Notes under the pieces: model-generated
The model's input: the letters and a program-made list of their open reading frames with translations, nothing else
Told to the model about the DNA's origin: nothing
Databases searched by the model: none
Shown here: positions 1 through 8,468 of the stretch, piece after piece
Position numbering within the stretch: position 1 is the first letter of the stretch
Layout of the letters: each line of letters begins with the position of its first letter
Program-made: the position numbers and the translations under genes
Assembly (NCBI RefSeq): GCF_000512205.2
Contig: NZ_CP006644.1
Span: forward strand, 2,412,520-2,476,519
Origin: Sphingomonas sanxanigenens DSM 19645 = NX02
GTDB lineage: Bacteria; Pseudomonadota; Alphaproteobacteria; Sphingomonadales; Sphingomonadaceae
DNA: 64,000 nt
Direction: 5' to 3'

Positions 1-41
1 ACAAGATCGCCGCATTCCTTAAAGCCATCGCCTCATTATGA
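1..41 (+). CDS. trpF: C-terminal end of a gene before trpB, probably trpF (phosphoribosylanthranilate isomerase), partial
   Basis: Only the last 12 codons lie in the window, reading [12 protein letters not shown] and then TGA. The stop overlaps the trpB ATG in an ATGA, so the two are translationally coupled. In alphaproteobacteria the gene just before trpB is usually trpF, which makes phosphoribosylanthranilate isomerase the likely product. Twelve residues cannot prove the family, so the name rests on gene order. Confidence 0.5.
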   Translation, partial: KIAAFLKAIASL

Positions 42-1249
42 CCTTGACCAACTCGCTCAGAAGCCAGCCAGACGCGCGCGGGCATTTCGGCCGGTTCGGC
101 GGACGCTATGTCGCCGAAACCCTGATGCCGCTGATCCTCGATCTGGAGCGCGCCTATCGCGACGCCCAGGCGGACCCGGCCTTCGAGGCCGAGTTCGATG
201 ATCTGATGAAGCACTATGTCGGCCGGCCGAGCCCGCTCTATTTTGCGCGGCGGCTGACCGAGGAGCTCGGCGGCGCCAGGATCTATCTGAAGCGCGAGGA
301 ACTGAACCACACCGGCGCGCACAAGATCAACAACTGCATCGGCCAGATCCTGCTCGCCCGGCGCATGGGCAAGGGCAAGATAATCGCCGAGACCGGTGCC
401 GGCCAGCACGGCGTGGCGACCGCCACCGTCGCGGCATTGTTCGGCCTGCCCTGCACGATCTTCATGGGCGCGGTCGACGTCGCGCGCCAGCAGCCCAACG
501 TGTTCCGGATGAAGCTGCTGGGCGCGGAGGTCGTTCCGGTCGAATCCGGCGCGAAGACGCTCAAGGATGCGATGAACGAGGCGCTGCGCCACTGGGTCGC
601 CAACGTTCACGACACCTTCTACATCATCGGCACCGCCGCCGGCCCGCATCCGTATCCGGAGCTGGTGCGCGATTTCCAGTCGGTGATCGGCAAGGAAGCC
701 CGCGCGCAGATCCTCGAGGCGGAAGGCCGGCTGCCCGACATGCTCATCGCCCCCGTCGGCGGCGGTTCCAACGCGATCGGCCTGTTCCACCCCTTCCTCG
801 ACGATCCCGACGTCGAGATCGTCGGCGTCGAAGCCGCGGGCGACGGGGTCGAGACCGAGCGGCATGCCGCGAGCATCGCCGGCGGTACGCCCGGCGTGCT
901 TCACGGCAACCGTACCTTCCTGCTGCAGGATGAGGACGGGCAGATCACCGAGGCGCATTCGATCTCGGCAGGGCTCGACTATCCCGGCATCGGCCCCGAA
1001 CATGCCTGGCTGCACGATATCGGCCGCGTCCGCTACGTGCCCGCGACCGATGCCGAGGCGCTGGCCTCGTTCCAGCGGCTGTGCCGGCTGGAAGGCATCA
1101 TCCCGGCGCTCGAATCGGCGCACGCGCTGGTGGCCGCCGAGAAAATCGCGCCCACCATGGGCAAGGACAAGATCATCATCGTCAACCTCTCCGGGCGCGG
1201 CGACAAGGACATCTTCACCGTCGCCGAGGCTCTGGGGGTCAAGCTGTGA
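38..1249 (+). CDS. trpB: Tryptophan synthase beta chain
   Basis: This PLP enzyme condenses indole with L-serine to give L-tryptophan, the last biosynthetic step, as part of a cytosolic alpha2-beta2 complex with TrpA. The protein has 403 residues, the usual length. The PLP lysine is in [10 protein letters not shown] near residue 96, and the glycine-rich phosphate site GGGSNAIG lies near residue 245. The ATG overlaps the preceding stop, and the TGA overlaps the GTG of trpA, so the trp genes form one operon. Nothing is truncated. Confidence 0.98.
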   Translation: MTLTNSLRSQPDARGHFGRFGGRYVAETLMPLILDLERAYRDAQADPAFEAEFDDLMKHYVGRPSPLYFARRLTEELGGARIYLKREELNHTGAHKINNCIGQILLARRMGKGKIIAETGAGQHGVATATVAALFGLPCTIFMGAVDVARQQPNVFRMKLLGAEVVPVESGAKTLKDAMNEALRHWVANVHDTFYIIGTAAGPHPYPELVRDFQSVIGKEARAQILEAEGRLPDMLIAPVGGGSNAIGLFHPFLDDPDVEIVGVEAAGDGVETERHAASIAGGTPGVLHGNRTFLLQDEDGQITEAHSISAGLDYPGIGPEHAWLHDIGRVRYVPATDAEALASFQRLCRLEGIIPALESAHALVAAEKIAPTMGKDKIIIVNLSGRGDKDIFTVAEALGVKL

Positions 1250-2064
1250 GCGACCGCATCACCAACGCCTTCGCAGCCGCGAGGGCCGAGGGGCGCGCCG
1301 CGCTCGTCACCTTCGTCACGGGCGGGGATCCGACCGCGGCCGACACCGGTACGATCCTCGACGCGCTGGTCGAGGGCGGCGCCGACCTGATCGAGCTCGG
1401 TATGCCGTTCACCGATCCGATGGCGGACGGCCCTGCGATCCAGCGCGCCAACCTGCGCTCGCTCGCAGCCGGCACCCGGACCGTCGACATTCTCGAGATC
1501 GCCCGCGCTTTCCGTGAGCGTCACCCGCAAGTGCCGCTGGTACTGATGGGCTATGCCAATCCCATGGTCCGCCGCGGCGCCGACTGGTTCGCCGCCGCCG
1601 CGCGCGACGCCGGTGTCGACGGCGTGATCTGCGTCGACATCCCGTCGGAGGAAGACGATGTGCTCGGCCCCACGCTGCGCGCCGAGGGCATCCACCTGAT
1701 CCGCCTCGCCACCCCGACCACCGACACCGCGCGGTTGAGCGCGGTGCTCGAAGGCGCATCGGGTTTTCTCTATTATGTATCGGTTGCCGGTATCACCGGG
1801 CTGCAGCAGGCAGCGCAGGCCTCGATCGACGAAGCGGTGGCGCGGCTTAAGGCCGGCACCGATTTGCCCGTTGCGGTCGGCTTCGGCGTCCGCACCCCCG
1901 AACAGGCGGCGGCGATCGGCCGCGTCGCGGATGGTGTCGTCGTCGGCTCCGCGATCGTCGATATCGTCGCCGCGCACGGCGCCGATGCAGCGGCACCGGT
2001 CCGCACCTATATTGCGTCGCTGGCGGCTGCGATCGCCGCCGCACGTCAGGAGATTGCCGCATGA
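1246..2064 (+). CDS. trpA: Tryptophan synthase alpha chain
   Basis: TrpA cleaves indole-3-glycerol phosphate to indole and glyceraldehyde 3-phosphate and passes indole through a tunnel to TrpB. The 272-residue TIM barrel shows [10 protein letters not shown] near the N-terminus and the stretch [15 protein letters not shown], which carries the catalytic Glu and Asp. The [13 protein letters not shown] loop follows. I chose the GTG at 1246 because it overlaps the trpB stop (GTGA) and gives the family length. Longer in-frame starts lie inside trpB. The stop overlaps the accD ATG. Confidence 0.97.
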   Translation: MSDRITNAFAAARAEGRAALVTFVTGGDPTAADTGTILDALVEGGADLIELGMPFTDPMADGPAIQRANLRSLAAGTRTVDILEIARAFRERHPQVPLVLMGYANPMVRRGADWFAAAARDAGVDGVICVDIPSEEDDVLGPTLRAEGIHLIRLATPTTDTARLSAVLEGASGFLYYVSVAGITGLQQAAQASIDEAVARLKAGTDLPVAVGFGVRTPEQAAAIGRVADGVVVGSAIVDIVAAHGADAAAPVRTYIASLAAAIAAARQEIAA

Positions 2065-2912
2065 GCTGGCTGAACCGTGTCCGCCAGTCGATCCCGCTCA
2101 TCGCCAAGCGCGAGACAGCGGATGTCCTCTGGCAGAAATGCCCGGGCTGCGGGCAGATGGTCTTCCTCAAGGAATATGAGGAAAATCTGTCGGTCTGCCC
2201 GAAATGCGGCCATCACGGCCGCATCGGCGCCAAGGTGCGTTTCCGGCAGATCTTCGACGATGGCAGCTGGCAGCTGATGCACGCGCCCCAGGTGGCGCTC
2301 GATCCGCTGAAATTCCGCGATTCCAAGCGCTATACCGATCGCATCAAGGCGGCGCGCGCGCAGACGGGGGAGCCCGATGCGCTGCTCAACGCCGAAGGCC
2401 GGATCAAGGGCCAGAAAGCGGTCGTCGGCGTGCAGGATTTCGCCTTCATGGGCGGGTCGATGGGCCTCGGCGTCGGCGCCGCGTTCGTGACCGGCGTGCG
2501 CGCGGCGCTGCGGGCGCAGGCGCCCTACATCATCTTCACCGCCGCAGGCGGCGCACGGATGCAGGAAGGCATCCTTTCGCTGATGCAGATGCCCAAGACG
2601 ACGGTGGCGATCGCCGAGCTTCGCGACGCGGGGCTGCCCTACATCGTCGTGCTTACCGACCCGACGACCGGTGGCGTCACTGCGAGCTATGCGATGCTGG
2701 GCGACATCCAGATTGCCGAGCCCGGCGCGCTGATCGGCTTCGCGGGCCAGCGCGTGATCGAGAACACGATACGCGAGAAGCTGCCCGAGGGGTTCCAGCG
2801 CGCAGAATATCTGCTCGCGCATGGCATGATCGACATGGTCACGCCCCGCCACGAGCTGCGCGATACGCTGGCATCGCTGATCGGCTATCTGGCGCCGGCG
2901 GAAGCGGCGTAA
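2061..2912 (+). CDS. accD: Acetyl-CoA carboxylase carboxyltransferase subunit beta
   Basis: AccD with AccA forms the carboxyltransferase that moves CO2 from carboxybiotin to acetyl-CoA, producing malonyl-CoA for fatty-acid synthesis. The 283-residue protein has the N-terminal four-cysteine zinc ribbon (Cys27, Cys30, Cys46, Cys49). The crotonase-like carboxyltransferase domain follows, with [10 protein letters not shown] and the PTTGGVTAS loop. The ATG overlaps the trpA stop (ATGA). A trpFBA-accD-folC order is common in alphaproteobacteria and supports the assignment. Confidence 0.97.
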   Translation: MSWLNRVRQSIPLIAKRETADVLWQKCPGCGQMVFLKEYEENLSVCPKCGHHGRIGAKVRFRQIFDDGSWQLMHAPQVALDPLKFRDSKRYTDRIKAARAQTGEPDALLNAEGRIKGQKAVVGVQDFAFMGGSMGLGVGAAFVTGVRAALRAQAPYIIFTAAGGARMQEGILSLMQMPKTTVAIAELRDAGLPYIVVLTDPTTGGVTASYAMLGDIQIAEPGALIGFAGQRVIENTIREKLPEGFQRAEYLLAHGMIDMVTPRHELRDTLASLIGYLAPAEAA

Positions 2913-3059
2913 TGGTCTCTCCCTCTCCCCGCCAGGGAGAGGGTCGGGGAGAGGGGCAGTCGCGCTTGGCGAAACGCCCCTGAAAGACAAGCCCCCTCTC
3001 CCTGCCCTGCTGCGCAGGGCTTTCCCTCTCCCCGGAGGGGAGAGGGCTTAGGGGGTAAA
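2913..3059. repeat. Intergenic GC-rich inverted repeats between accD and folC
   Basis: This 147-base gap has several pyrimidine/purine blocks of the CCCTCTCC / GGAGAGGG type arranged as inverted repeats. One set follows the accD stop, and a second set near 2992-3048 brackets a short GCCCTGCTGCGCAGGGC hairpin. Such blocks could fold into stable stems and act as an attenuator or mRNA-stabilising repeat between co-directional genes. Repeats of this look are frequent between genes in sphingomonad genomes. No T-run typical of an intrinsic terminator follows. Confidence 0.6.
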
Positions 3060-4385
3060 ATGGATTACGCCGTCTCCACCGATCCCGCCGTGCAGCACCA
3101 ACTCGATCGGCTGGCGATGCTCTCCCCCGGGCGCGATGTGCTGGGGCTCGAGCGGATCACCCTGCTGCTCGACCGGCTCGGCAATCCGCAGCACCGGTTG
3201 CCCCCGGTGTTCCATGTCGCCGGCACCAACGGCAAGGGATCGACCTGCGCCTATCTGCGCGCAGCGATCGAGGCGGCGGGGCTGACCGCGCATGTCTATT
3301 CCAGCCCTCATCTCGTGCGCTTCAACGAGCGCATCCGCATCGCCGGCCGGCTGATCGACGATGCGACTTTGGCGCCCCTGCTCGCCGAGGTGCTCGACGG
3401 CGCCGAAGACATCAATCCGAGCTTCTTCGAGACGACCACCGCCGCCGCCTTCCTCGCCTTCGCGCGCACGCCCGCGGACGCGTGCATCGTCGAGGTCGGG
3501 CTCGGCGGTCGGCTCGATGCGACCAATGTCGTCGCGCGGCCGGCGGTGTGCGGCATCGCGCGGCTGGGCATCGATCACGAGGCGTTTCTCGGCGATACGA
3601 TCATCGCGATCGCGCGCGAAAAGGCCGGCATCGCCAAGCGCGGCGTGCCGCTCGTCATGCTCGATCATCCCGCCGCGCCATTGCGAGCGGTCGCCGACGC
3701 CGCGGCAGCGGCCGGTGCGGACTTCCTGCCCGGTGGCACTGCCTGGCGGCACGCCGCTTACCGCGGCCAACTTCACTATCGCGATGCGCAGGGCGTGGTG
3801 ACGACACCGCTGCCCCGCCTGCCCGGTGCGCACCAACAGGACAATCTGGCGCTGGCGATCGCGATGCTGCGCCATCAAAAAGCGGTGCCGATCCCCGCCG
3901 CCGCGCTGTCCGCAGCCCCCCTCTGGGCGCAATGGCCGGCACGGCTGCAACTGCTCGACCACGGACCGTTGACCGACCTGCTCCCCGCCGGCAGCCGCGT
4001 CTGGCTCGACGGCGGCCACAATCCGGCAGCGGGTGAAGCGATCGCCGCGCATTTCCACGACGGTGCAACCGAAGCACGGCCGCTGCACCTGATCCTCGGC
4101 ATGCTCGCCAACAAGGATCCGCTGGGGCTGCTCAAACCCTTCGTCGGTCTGGCAACCAGCATCTCTACGGTTCCCGTACCCGGCCATGAACACCACGACC
4201 CCGCCGGGCTCGCGGCACTTGCTTCGGAACTCGGCATCGCGGGCCTCGCTGCCGCAGATCCGCGCAGCGCGCTGGCACGGATCGCACGGGGCAGCGATCC
4301 AGCGCAGCCACCGGCGGTGCTGATCCTCGGTTCGCTCTACCTTGCAGGCACGATTTTGGCCGCAAACAACCAGTCACCGGACTGA
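3060..4385 (+). CDS. folC: Bifunctional folylpolyglutamate synthase / dihydrofolate synthase
   Basis: FolC adds glutamate to dihydropteroate and then to reduced folates, an ATP-dependent Mur-ligase type reaction in the cytosol. The 441-residue protein carries the P-loop AGTNGKGST near residue 50, the SSPHLVRFNERI segment of the folate ligases, and a C-terminal ligase domain with WLDGGHNPAAG. The ATG at 3060 follows a GGGGG purine tract at a suitable distance. It is the fourth gene of the trp-acc-fol run, separated from accD by the repeat-rich gap. Confidence 0.95.
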   Translation: MDYAVSTDPAVQHQLDRLAMLSPGRDVLGLERITLLLDRLGNPQHRLPPVFHVAGTNGKGSTCAYLRAAIEAAGLTAHVYSSPHLVRFNERIRIAGRLIDDATLAPLLAEVLDGAEDINPSFFETTTAAAFLAFARTPADACIVEVGLGGRLDATNVVARPAVCGIARLGIDHEAFLGDTIIAIAREKAGIAKRGVPLVMLDHPAAPLRAVADAAAAAGADFLPGGTAWRHAAYRGQLHYRDAQGVVTTPLPRLPGAHQQDNLALAIAMLRHQKAVPIPAAALSAAPLWAQWPARLQLLDHGPLTDLLPAGSRVWLDGGHNPAAGEAIAAHFHDGATEARPLHLILGMLANKDPLGLLKPFVGLATSISTVPVPGHEHHDPAGLAALASELGIAGLAAADPRSALARIARGSDPAQPPAVLILGSLYLAGTILAANNQSPD

Positions 4386-4396
4386 TACCCGCACAA

Positions 4397-4413
4397 TTGC
4401 GATTGACTTGCAA
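4397..4413. promoter_or_regulatory. Candidate Fur/Irr-like box upstream of the 4461 gene
   Basis: The 17 bases TTGCGATTGACTTGCAA form an interrupted palindrome of TTGC and GCAA arms. The layout resembles alphaproteobacterial iron-regulator boxes of the form TGCRA-N5-TYGCA. It lies 48 bases before the probable start of the next gene and just after the folC stop, a normal operator position. The centre does not match the usual consensus well, so this is only a candidate. Confidence 0.35.
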
Positions 4414-4460
4414 TAGCCGGTGTTCAAGGATCGTCTTCCGATATGGAGACGAGGCGACTC

Positions 4461-4898
4461 ATGAACAGCCAGGCCGACATCGACGATCTGCTCATCCGCA
4501 CCGCGCCGGAAGCGCCGACCGATCGCACATTGCTGTTCGCGATGCGGCGGATGGCGATGGGCGGGCTGAACGACGCTCATGCCGCGCATGCGCTGTTCTC
4601 CGCGTTCGGCGGATCGCACCGCCGTCCGCTGGTGCTGCTGCGCGCGCTGATGGCGGAACTCGCGCGGAGTTCGCGCAACCGCATCCTCGTCGCGCCCTGC
4701 TGTTGCGGCCGCATGACGCACGGCGAAGCGATGCTGATGGGCGCGATCGGGGTCGCCACGCAAGATCCGCGCCGCGCGCACAGCCGGCTGGCGATGGTGC
4801 TGGGAACATCGGACTGCCTCGGCGCGCTGTCGAGCGCGCAGGCGCTGGGCCAGACCTTCGAGGATCTCGGCCGGCCGCTCAGCCCCGGAGCGCTTTGA
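4461..4898 (+). CDS. Small conserved hypothetical protein (resembles DUF6628 of sphingomonads)
   Basis: The product has 145 residues and no known catalytic motif. It contains a rare three-cysteine cluster in VAPCCCGRMTHGEAMLMGAIG near residues 80-100 and is otherwise helical and alanine-rich. I chose the second ATG (4461) because GGAGACGAGG sits five bases upstream; an ATG at 4443 would lack a ribosome site. I recall the sequence type as a sphingomonad-specific family named DUF6628, but I cannot confirm this here. The candidate iron box upstream and the cysteine cluster hint at metal-related regulation, which is inference. Its last 20 bases overlap the convergent gene. Confidence 0.75.
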   Translation: MNSQADIDDLLIRTAPEAPTDRTLLFAMRRMAMGGLNDAHAAHALFSAFGGSHRRPLVLLRALMAELARSSRNRILVAPCCCGRMTHGEAMLMGAIGVATQDPRRAHSRLAMVLGTSDCLGALSSAQALGQTFEDLGRPLSPGAL

Positions 4899-5625
4899 GC
4901 TCCCGCTCGGCCCAATCATACATGTCGCGCTCGGCGAAGCGCTGGGTGCGGTCGAGCCGCTTGGCGCGGCGTTCGACCTCCTCCAGCACGCTGCGCGCCT
5001 GCATCCGGTTCCCGGATTCGAGCAGCAGCGCAGCATAGCGGCAACGCGCCTCTTCACCTGGAACGCGCGTGACGAGATCGGCGTAAAGCGCCAGCGCCTC
5101 GGCCGGGCGACCCAGTTCGGCGAGGATGCGCGCCTTGAGCAGCAGGCGCTGATCGCCCTCACCCGTTCCCGCCGCCTGGGGCAGCGCCTCGATCACGGCG
5201 AGCGCCCCCGTGGCATCGCCGCTTTCGAACAGTGCACGTGCGAGCCGGGTCTCGATCCGCGGATCGTCCATCGGCATCATCGCCAGCGCCTCGCGATAGG
5301 CGGCGACCGCCTCGCCGTGGCGCTCGAGCCCAGCCAAAGCATCGGCGAGCGCGACGCGGTTGGCGACCGTATCCGCCACCTCGAGCCGGCTGCGCGCCTC
5401 GCGCAGATCGCGCTCCGGATCGAGCTTTGCCACCGCTGCCCCGCGTGCGGTGCGCACATGGCGGTTGCCGCGCATGTCGGGCAGCACCTCGGCGCAGAAA
5501 TAGACGATGCAGCCGATCACCGAGAACAACAGGATGATGAACAGCCACATCTGGCCGCGCCCGGTACGAACCGCGTGCACGGCGCACAGGACCTGAAGAA
5601 GCATCGACGCGACGACGAAAGCCAT
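4879..5625 (-). CDS. Membrane-anchored tetratricopeptide-repeat protein
   Basis: The 248-residue protein begins with two hydrophobic segments (about residues 1-18 and 27-47) that resemble the short PLDc_N-type membrane domain. A cytosolic helical region follows with TPR-like units, for example ALAGLERHGEAVAAYREAL, ILAELGRPAEALALYADL and LLESGNRMQARSVLEEVE. TPR proteins act as scaffolds; no partner can be named. The ATG at 5625 follows GGGGGGTAGC. The same reading frame is open far upstream, but that part lies antisense to ampG and is not protein-like. The stop overlaps the convergent 4461 gene by 20 bases. Confidence 0.8.
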   Translation of the reverse strand: MAFVVASMLLQVLCAVHAVRTGRGQMWLFIILLFSVIGCIVYFCAEVLPDMRGNRHVRTARGAAVAKLDPERDLREARSRLEVADTVANRVALADALAGLERHGEAVAAYREALAMMPMDDPRIETRLARALFESGDATGALAVIEALPQAAGTGEGDQRLLLKARILAELGRPAEALALYADLVTRVPGEEARCRYAALLLESGNRMQARSVLEEVERRAKRLDRTQRFAERDMYDWAERELKALRG

Positions 5626-5687
5626 TTTGCTACCCCCCGGCGCGCCCATAGCCGCAGTGGCGTCACGCGGAAAGCATAACCGTGGCG

Positions 5688-7031
5688 TTAGTCGAAGATA
5701 TCCTTTTCCCGTGCCGGTTCCTTGCCGGCGCTGCCGATCGAATCGTCGATCATGCCGGCGCGCATCATCAGCCAGAACAGGATCACCCCCGGAAAGGCGA
5801 TCAAGGTGGTGAAGAGGTAGAAGTTCACATAGCCCATCGCCTCGATCAGTGCCCCGGCGGTGGTGCCGGTCAGCAGGCGGCCGACGATGCTGGAAGCGGC
5901 CGAGATCAGCGCATATTGCGCGGCGGTGAAGCGCAGGTCGGTGAGCGCGGAGAAATAGGCGACGACGGTGACGCCGCCGATGCCGCTGGCAAAATTCTCG
6001 AAGCCGATCGCCGCCGCCATGCCGATATTGCTGTGCCCGGCACCGGCGAGCATGGCGAAGCTGAAGTTGGAGACCGCCATCAGCACGAGGCTGACCAGTA
6101 CCGACCGCTTCATGCCCCAACTGGCATAGAGGAAGCCGCCGGCGAAGATGCCCAGCAGATAGGCCCAGAAGCCGACGCCGACATCGTAGATCGCGATCTC
6201 GCTGTTGCTGAAACCGAGATCGTTGAACAGCAGCCGGAAGGTGAGGTTGGCGAGCGTATCGCCGATCTTGTGGAGCAGGATGAACAACAACACCAGCAGC
6301 GCGCCGCGGCGCTGGAAGAACTCGACGAACGGCCCGATGATCGACATGCCGAGTTCGCCGAGGCCGCGACGCGGCGTGACCGCACGGTGGCGCTGCGGTT
6401 CGCCCAGGATCAGCCCGGTCAGCATCGCCGGCAGCGCGAACACCGCGCAGGCCATGTAGGCGATCGTCCAGCCGACCGATTCGGCGAGCACCAGCGCCAG
6501 CGCGGCGGCGGCGACCGAGCCGATCCGCCAGCCATATTGCGTCATGCCCGAGCCCACGCCGAGCTGGCGCGGTTCGAGGATCTCGATGCGATAGGCATCG
6601 ATGACGACGTCGTAGGTAGCGCCGGCAAACCCCACCAGCACCGCCGCCCAGGCCGTCCACGCCAGGTTCGTCGAGGGATCGACGAGCGCGAGGTTGGCGA
6701 CCGCGGCGATCACCAGCAGACCGGTGACGATCAGCCATGACACGCGCTGGCCGAGCCGCCCGAGCACCGGGATGCGGACGCCGTCGATGATCCACGCCCA
6801 GAGGAATTTGAAATTGTAGACGAGGAAGGCGAGCGCGAAGGCGGTCACCGTCTTCTTGTCGACGCCGCTCTGCGCGAGCCGCGTCGTCAGGGTCGCGGCG
6901 ATCATCGCATAGGGAAAGCCCGACGAGACGCCGAGAAAGAAGGATGCCAGCGGAGCCCGTTCGACATAGGGCTTGATACCGGCGATCAGGCGGTTGGCGC
7001 CGGCATCGGCGGCGGGCGGGCTGCTCGTCAT
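5688..7031 (-). CDS. ampG: AmpG-type muropeptide permease (MFS transporter)
   Basis: AmpG imports anhydro-muropeptides from the periplasm for cell-wall recycling and thereby influences AmpC induction. The 447-residue protein has about 12 to 14 hydrophobic segments. The first is preceded by the family-typical SFFLGVSSGFPYAMIAATLT, and the conserved loops AWIIDGVRIPVLGRLGQRVSW and YDVVIDAYRIEIL follow. The ATG at 7031 is preferred over an upstream TTG. The gene is divergent from greB. Three murein-related genes (dacF, rlpA, mltB) lie further right in the window. Confidence 0.88.
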   Translation of the reverse strand: MTSSPPAADAGANRLIAGIKPYVERAPLASFFLGVSSGFPYAMIAATLTTRLAQSGVDKKTVTAFALAFLVYNFKFLWAWIIDGVRIPVLGRLGQRVSWLIVTGLLVIAAVANLALVDPSTNLAWTAWAAVLVGFAGATYDVVIDAYRIEILEPRQLGVGSGMTQYGWRIGSVAAAALALVLAESVGWTIAYMACAVFALPAMLTGLILGEPQRHRAVTPRRGLGELGMSIIGPFVEFFQRRGALLVLLFILLHKIGDTLANLTFRLLFNDLGFSNSEIAIYDVGVGFWAYLLGIFAGGFLYASWGMKRSVLVSLVLMAVSNFSFAMLAGAGHSNIGMAAAIGFENFASGIGGVTVVAYFSALTDLRFTAAQYALISAASSIVGRLLTGTTAGALIEAMGYVNFYLFTTLIAFPGVILFWLMMRAGMIDDSIGSAGKEPAREKDIFD

Positions 7032-7124
7032 CGGCAGGGACAATAGCGCCCGCTTCGCGCCCGTCCAGCGATGGTGATGCGGGCGCGATTGTGCGCCACC
7101 TTCCTGCGATGATAGGCAGGCGCG

Positions 7125-7610
7125 ATGGATCGCCCCAATTACATCACCCCCGACGGCTATGCCCGTCTCCGCCGCGAGTATGAGGAACTGTTCGGCGTCG
7201 AGCGTCCCAGGCTGGTCGAGACAATTTCCTGGGCCGCGGGCAATGGCGACCGCTCCGAAAATGGCGACTATATCTATGGCCGCAAGCGGCTGCGCGAGAT
7301 CGATCGCACGCTCAACCGGCTGTCGCGCAAGATGAAGGCGGCGAAAGTCGTCGATCCCGCGGCGCAGGCAGACCGCAGCCGCATTTTCTTCGGCGCGACC
7401 GTGACGATCGCGGACGAGAACGACAATCAGCGAACGCTCACCATCGTCGGCGACGACGAGGCGGATGCCGGTGCGGGCCTGATCGGCTGGAACGCCCCCC
7501 TTGCCCGGGCGCTGCGCGGAGCCGGCGTCGGCGACGTCCGCCGGATCGATCTGCCGGTGGGCGCGAAGGACTATGAGGTGATGGCGATTCTCTATCCGGC
7601 GGCCAACTGA
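7125..7610 (+). CDS. greB: Transcription elongation factor GreB
   Basis: GreB binds the secondary channel of stalled RNA polymerase and stimulates cleavage of backtracked RNA. The 161-residue protein has the N-terminal coiled coil with the acidic tip in AAGNGDRSENGDYIYG. The C-terminal FKBP-like domain follows (VTIADENDNQRTLTIVG, then WNAPLARALRG). The YIYGRKRLREID segment favours GreB over GreA. It is transcribed from the promoter region shared with ampG, and its stop lies nine bases from that of the convergent ppk2. Confidence 0.92.
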   Translation: MDRPNYITPDGYARLRREYEELFGVERPRLVETISWAAGNGDRSENGDYIYGRKRLREIDRTLNRLSRKMKAAKVVDPAAQADRSRIFFGATVTIADENDNQRTLTIVGDDEADAGAGLIGWNAPLARALRGAGVGDVRRIDLPVGAKDYEVMAILYPAAN

Positions 7611-7619
7611 GCGCGCGCG

Positions 7620-8408
7620 TCAGACCTTTCCGATCCGATCGCCATAGACCTCCTGCGCCAGCCGCAGCACCTCGGGATCGACACTGGGCGGCTTCATCGA
7701 AACCGCGGCTTCGAGACGGTCGGCGATATAGGTGAGCGCGGCGATCCGCGCGCCCTTCTTGCTGTTGCCGTCGATCGCCTGCCATGGCGCGACCTGGGTG
7801 TCGGTCTTGCGGAACATCGCGTCCATCGCCTTGAGATAATCGTCGCGGCGGGCGCGGTTGCGATAATCCTCCGCGCCCGTCTTCCAGCGCTTCCACGGAT
7901 TTTCGATCCGTTCGATCAGCCGTCGATCCTGCTCTTCCTGGGTCACATGGACGAACAGCTTCACGATCGTGGCGCCGGCATCATGCTGCTGCTGTTCGAA
8001 GGCGTTGATCTCGTCGAAGCCGCGCTTCCACTCCGCCCTGGTCGCAAAGCCCTCGACGCGCTCGACCAACACGCGGCCATACCAGCTCCGGTCGAACACC
8101 GCGATCTGGCGATTGGCGGGCAGCTTGTTCCAGAAGCGCCACAGGAAATGGCGCTGCTTTTCCTCGGGGGTCGGCGCGGCGATCGGCCAGACGTGGAAAT
8201 AGCGCGGATCCCAGTCGGCGGTCATCCGCTTGATGATACCGCCCTTGCCGGCAGCGTCCCATCCCTCGAACAGGACGATCGCCTTGCCGCCGCGGACGAT
8301 GAAGGCGGACTGGATCCGCGCCAGCCGCTTCTGGATGTCGGCGAGCGCCGCATCATAGTCGCCGGGCGCGGCGACGCCCTTTTCATAGTCCGACAGGTCG
8401 ATGGTCAT
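7620..8408 (-). CDS. ppk2: Polyphosphate kinase 2 family protein
   Basis: PPK2 enzymes move phosphate between polyphosphate and nucleotides. The 262-residue protein has the Walker A motif FEGWDAAGKGG near residue 50, a Walker B-like aspartate in IAVFDRSWYGRVLVERVEG, and the lid segment RRLIERIENPWKRWK. Length and motifs fit a single-domain PPK2; AMP or ADP preference cannot be read safely. The ATG at 8408 and a GTG six bases upstream (8414) are both possible, with GGAG better placed for the GTG. The window also carries ppk1 and ppx, so three polyphosphate genes occur within 8 kb. Confidence 0.9.
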   Translation of the reverse strand: MTIDLSDYEKGVAAPGDYDAALADIQKRLARIQSAFIVRGGKAIVLFEGWDAAGKGGIIKRMTADWDPRYFHVWPIAAPTPEEKQRHFLWRFWNKLPANRQIAVFDRSWYGRVLVERVEGFATRAEWKRGFDEINAFEQQQHDAGATIVKLFVHVTQEEQDRRLIERIENPWKRWKTGAEDYRNRARRDDYLKAMDAMFRKTDTQVAPWQAIDGNSKKGARIAALTYIADRLEAAVSMKPPSVDPEVLRLAQEVYGDRIGKV

Positions 8409-8468
8409 ACGCACCTGACTCCCTCGAAACGAAGCTAGGCGCGCATCGCCATCGCCTGCAAGCCGGGC

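Noticed and set aside
4879-6795. One 638-residue minus-strand protein covering the TPR gene and part of ampG
   Set aside because: The first 390 residues are antisense-frame noise over ampG. The real TPR protein starts at 5625 with a ribosome site and membrane segment.
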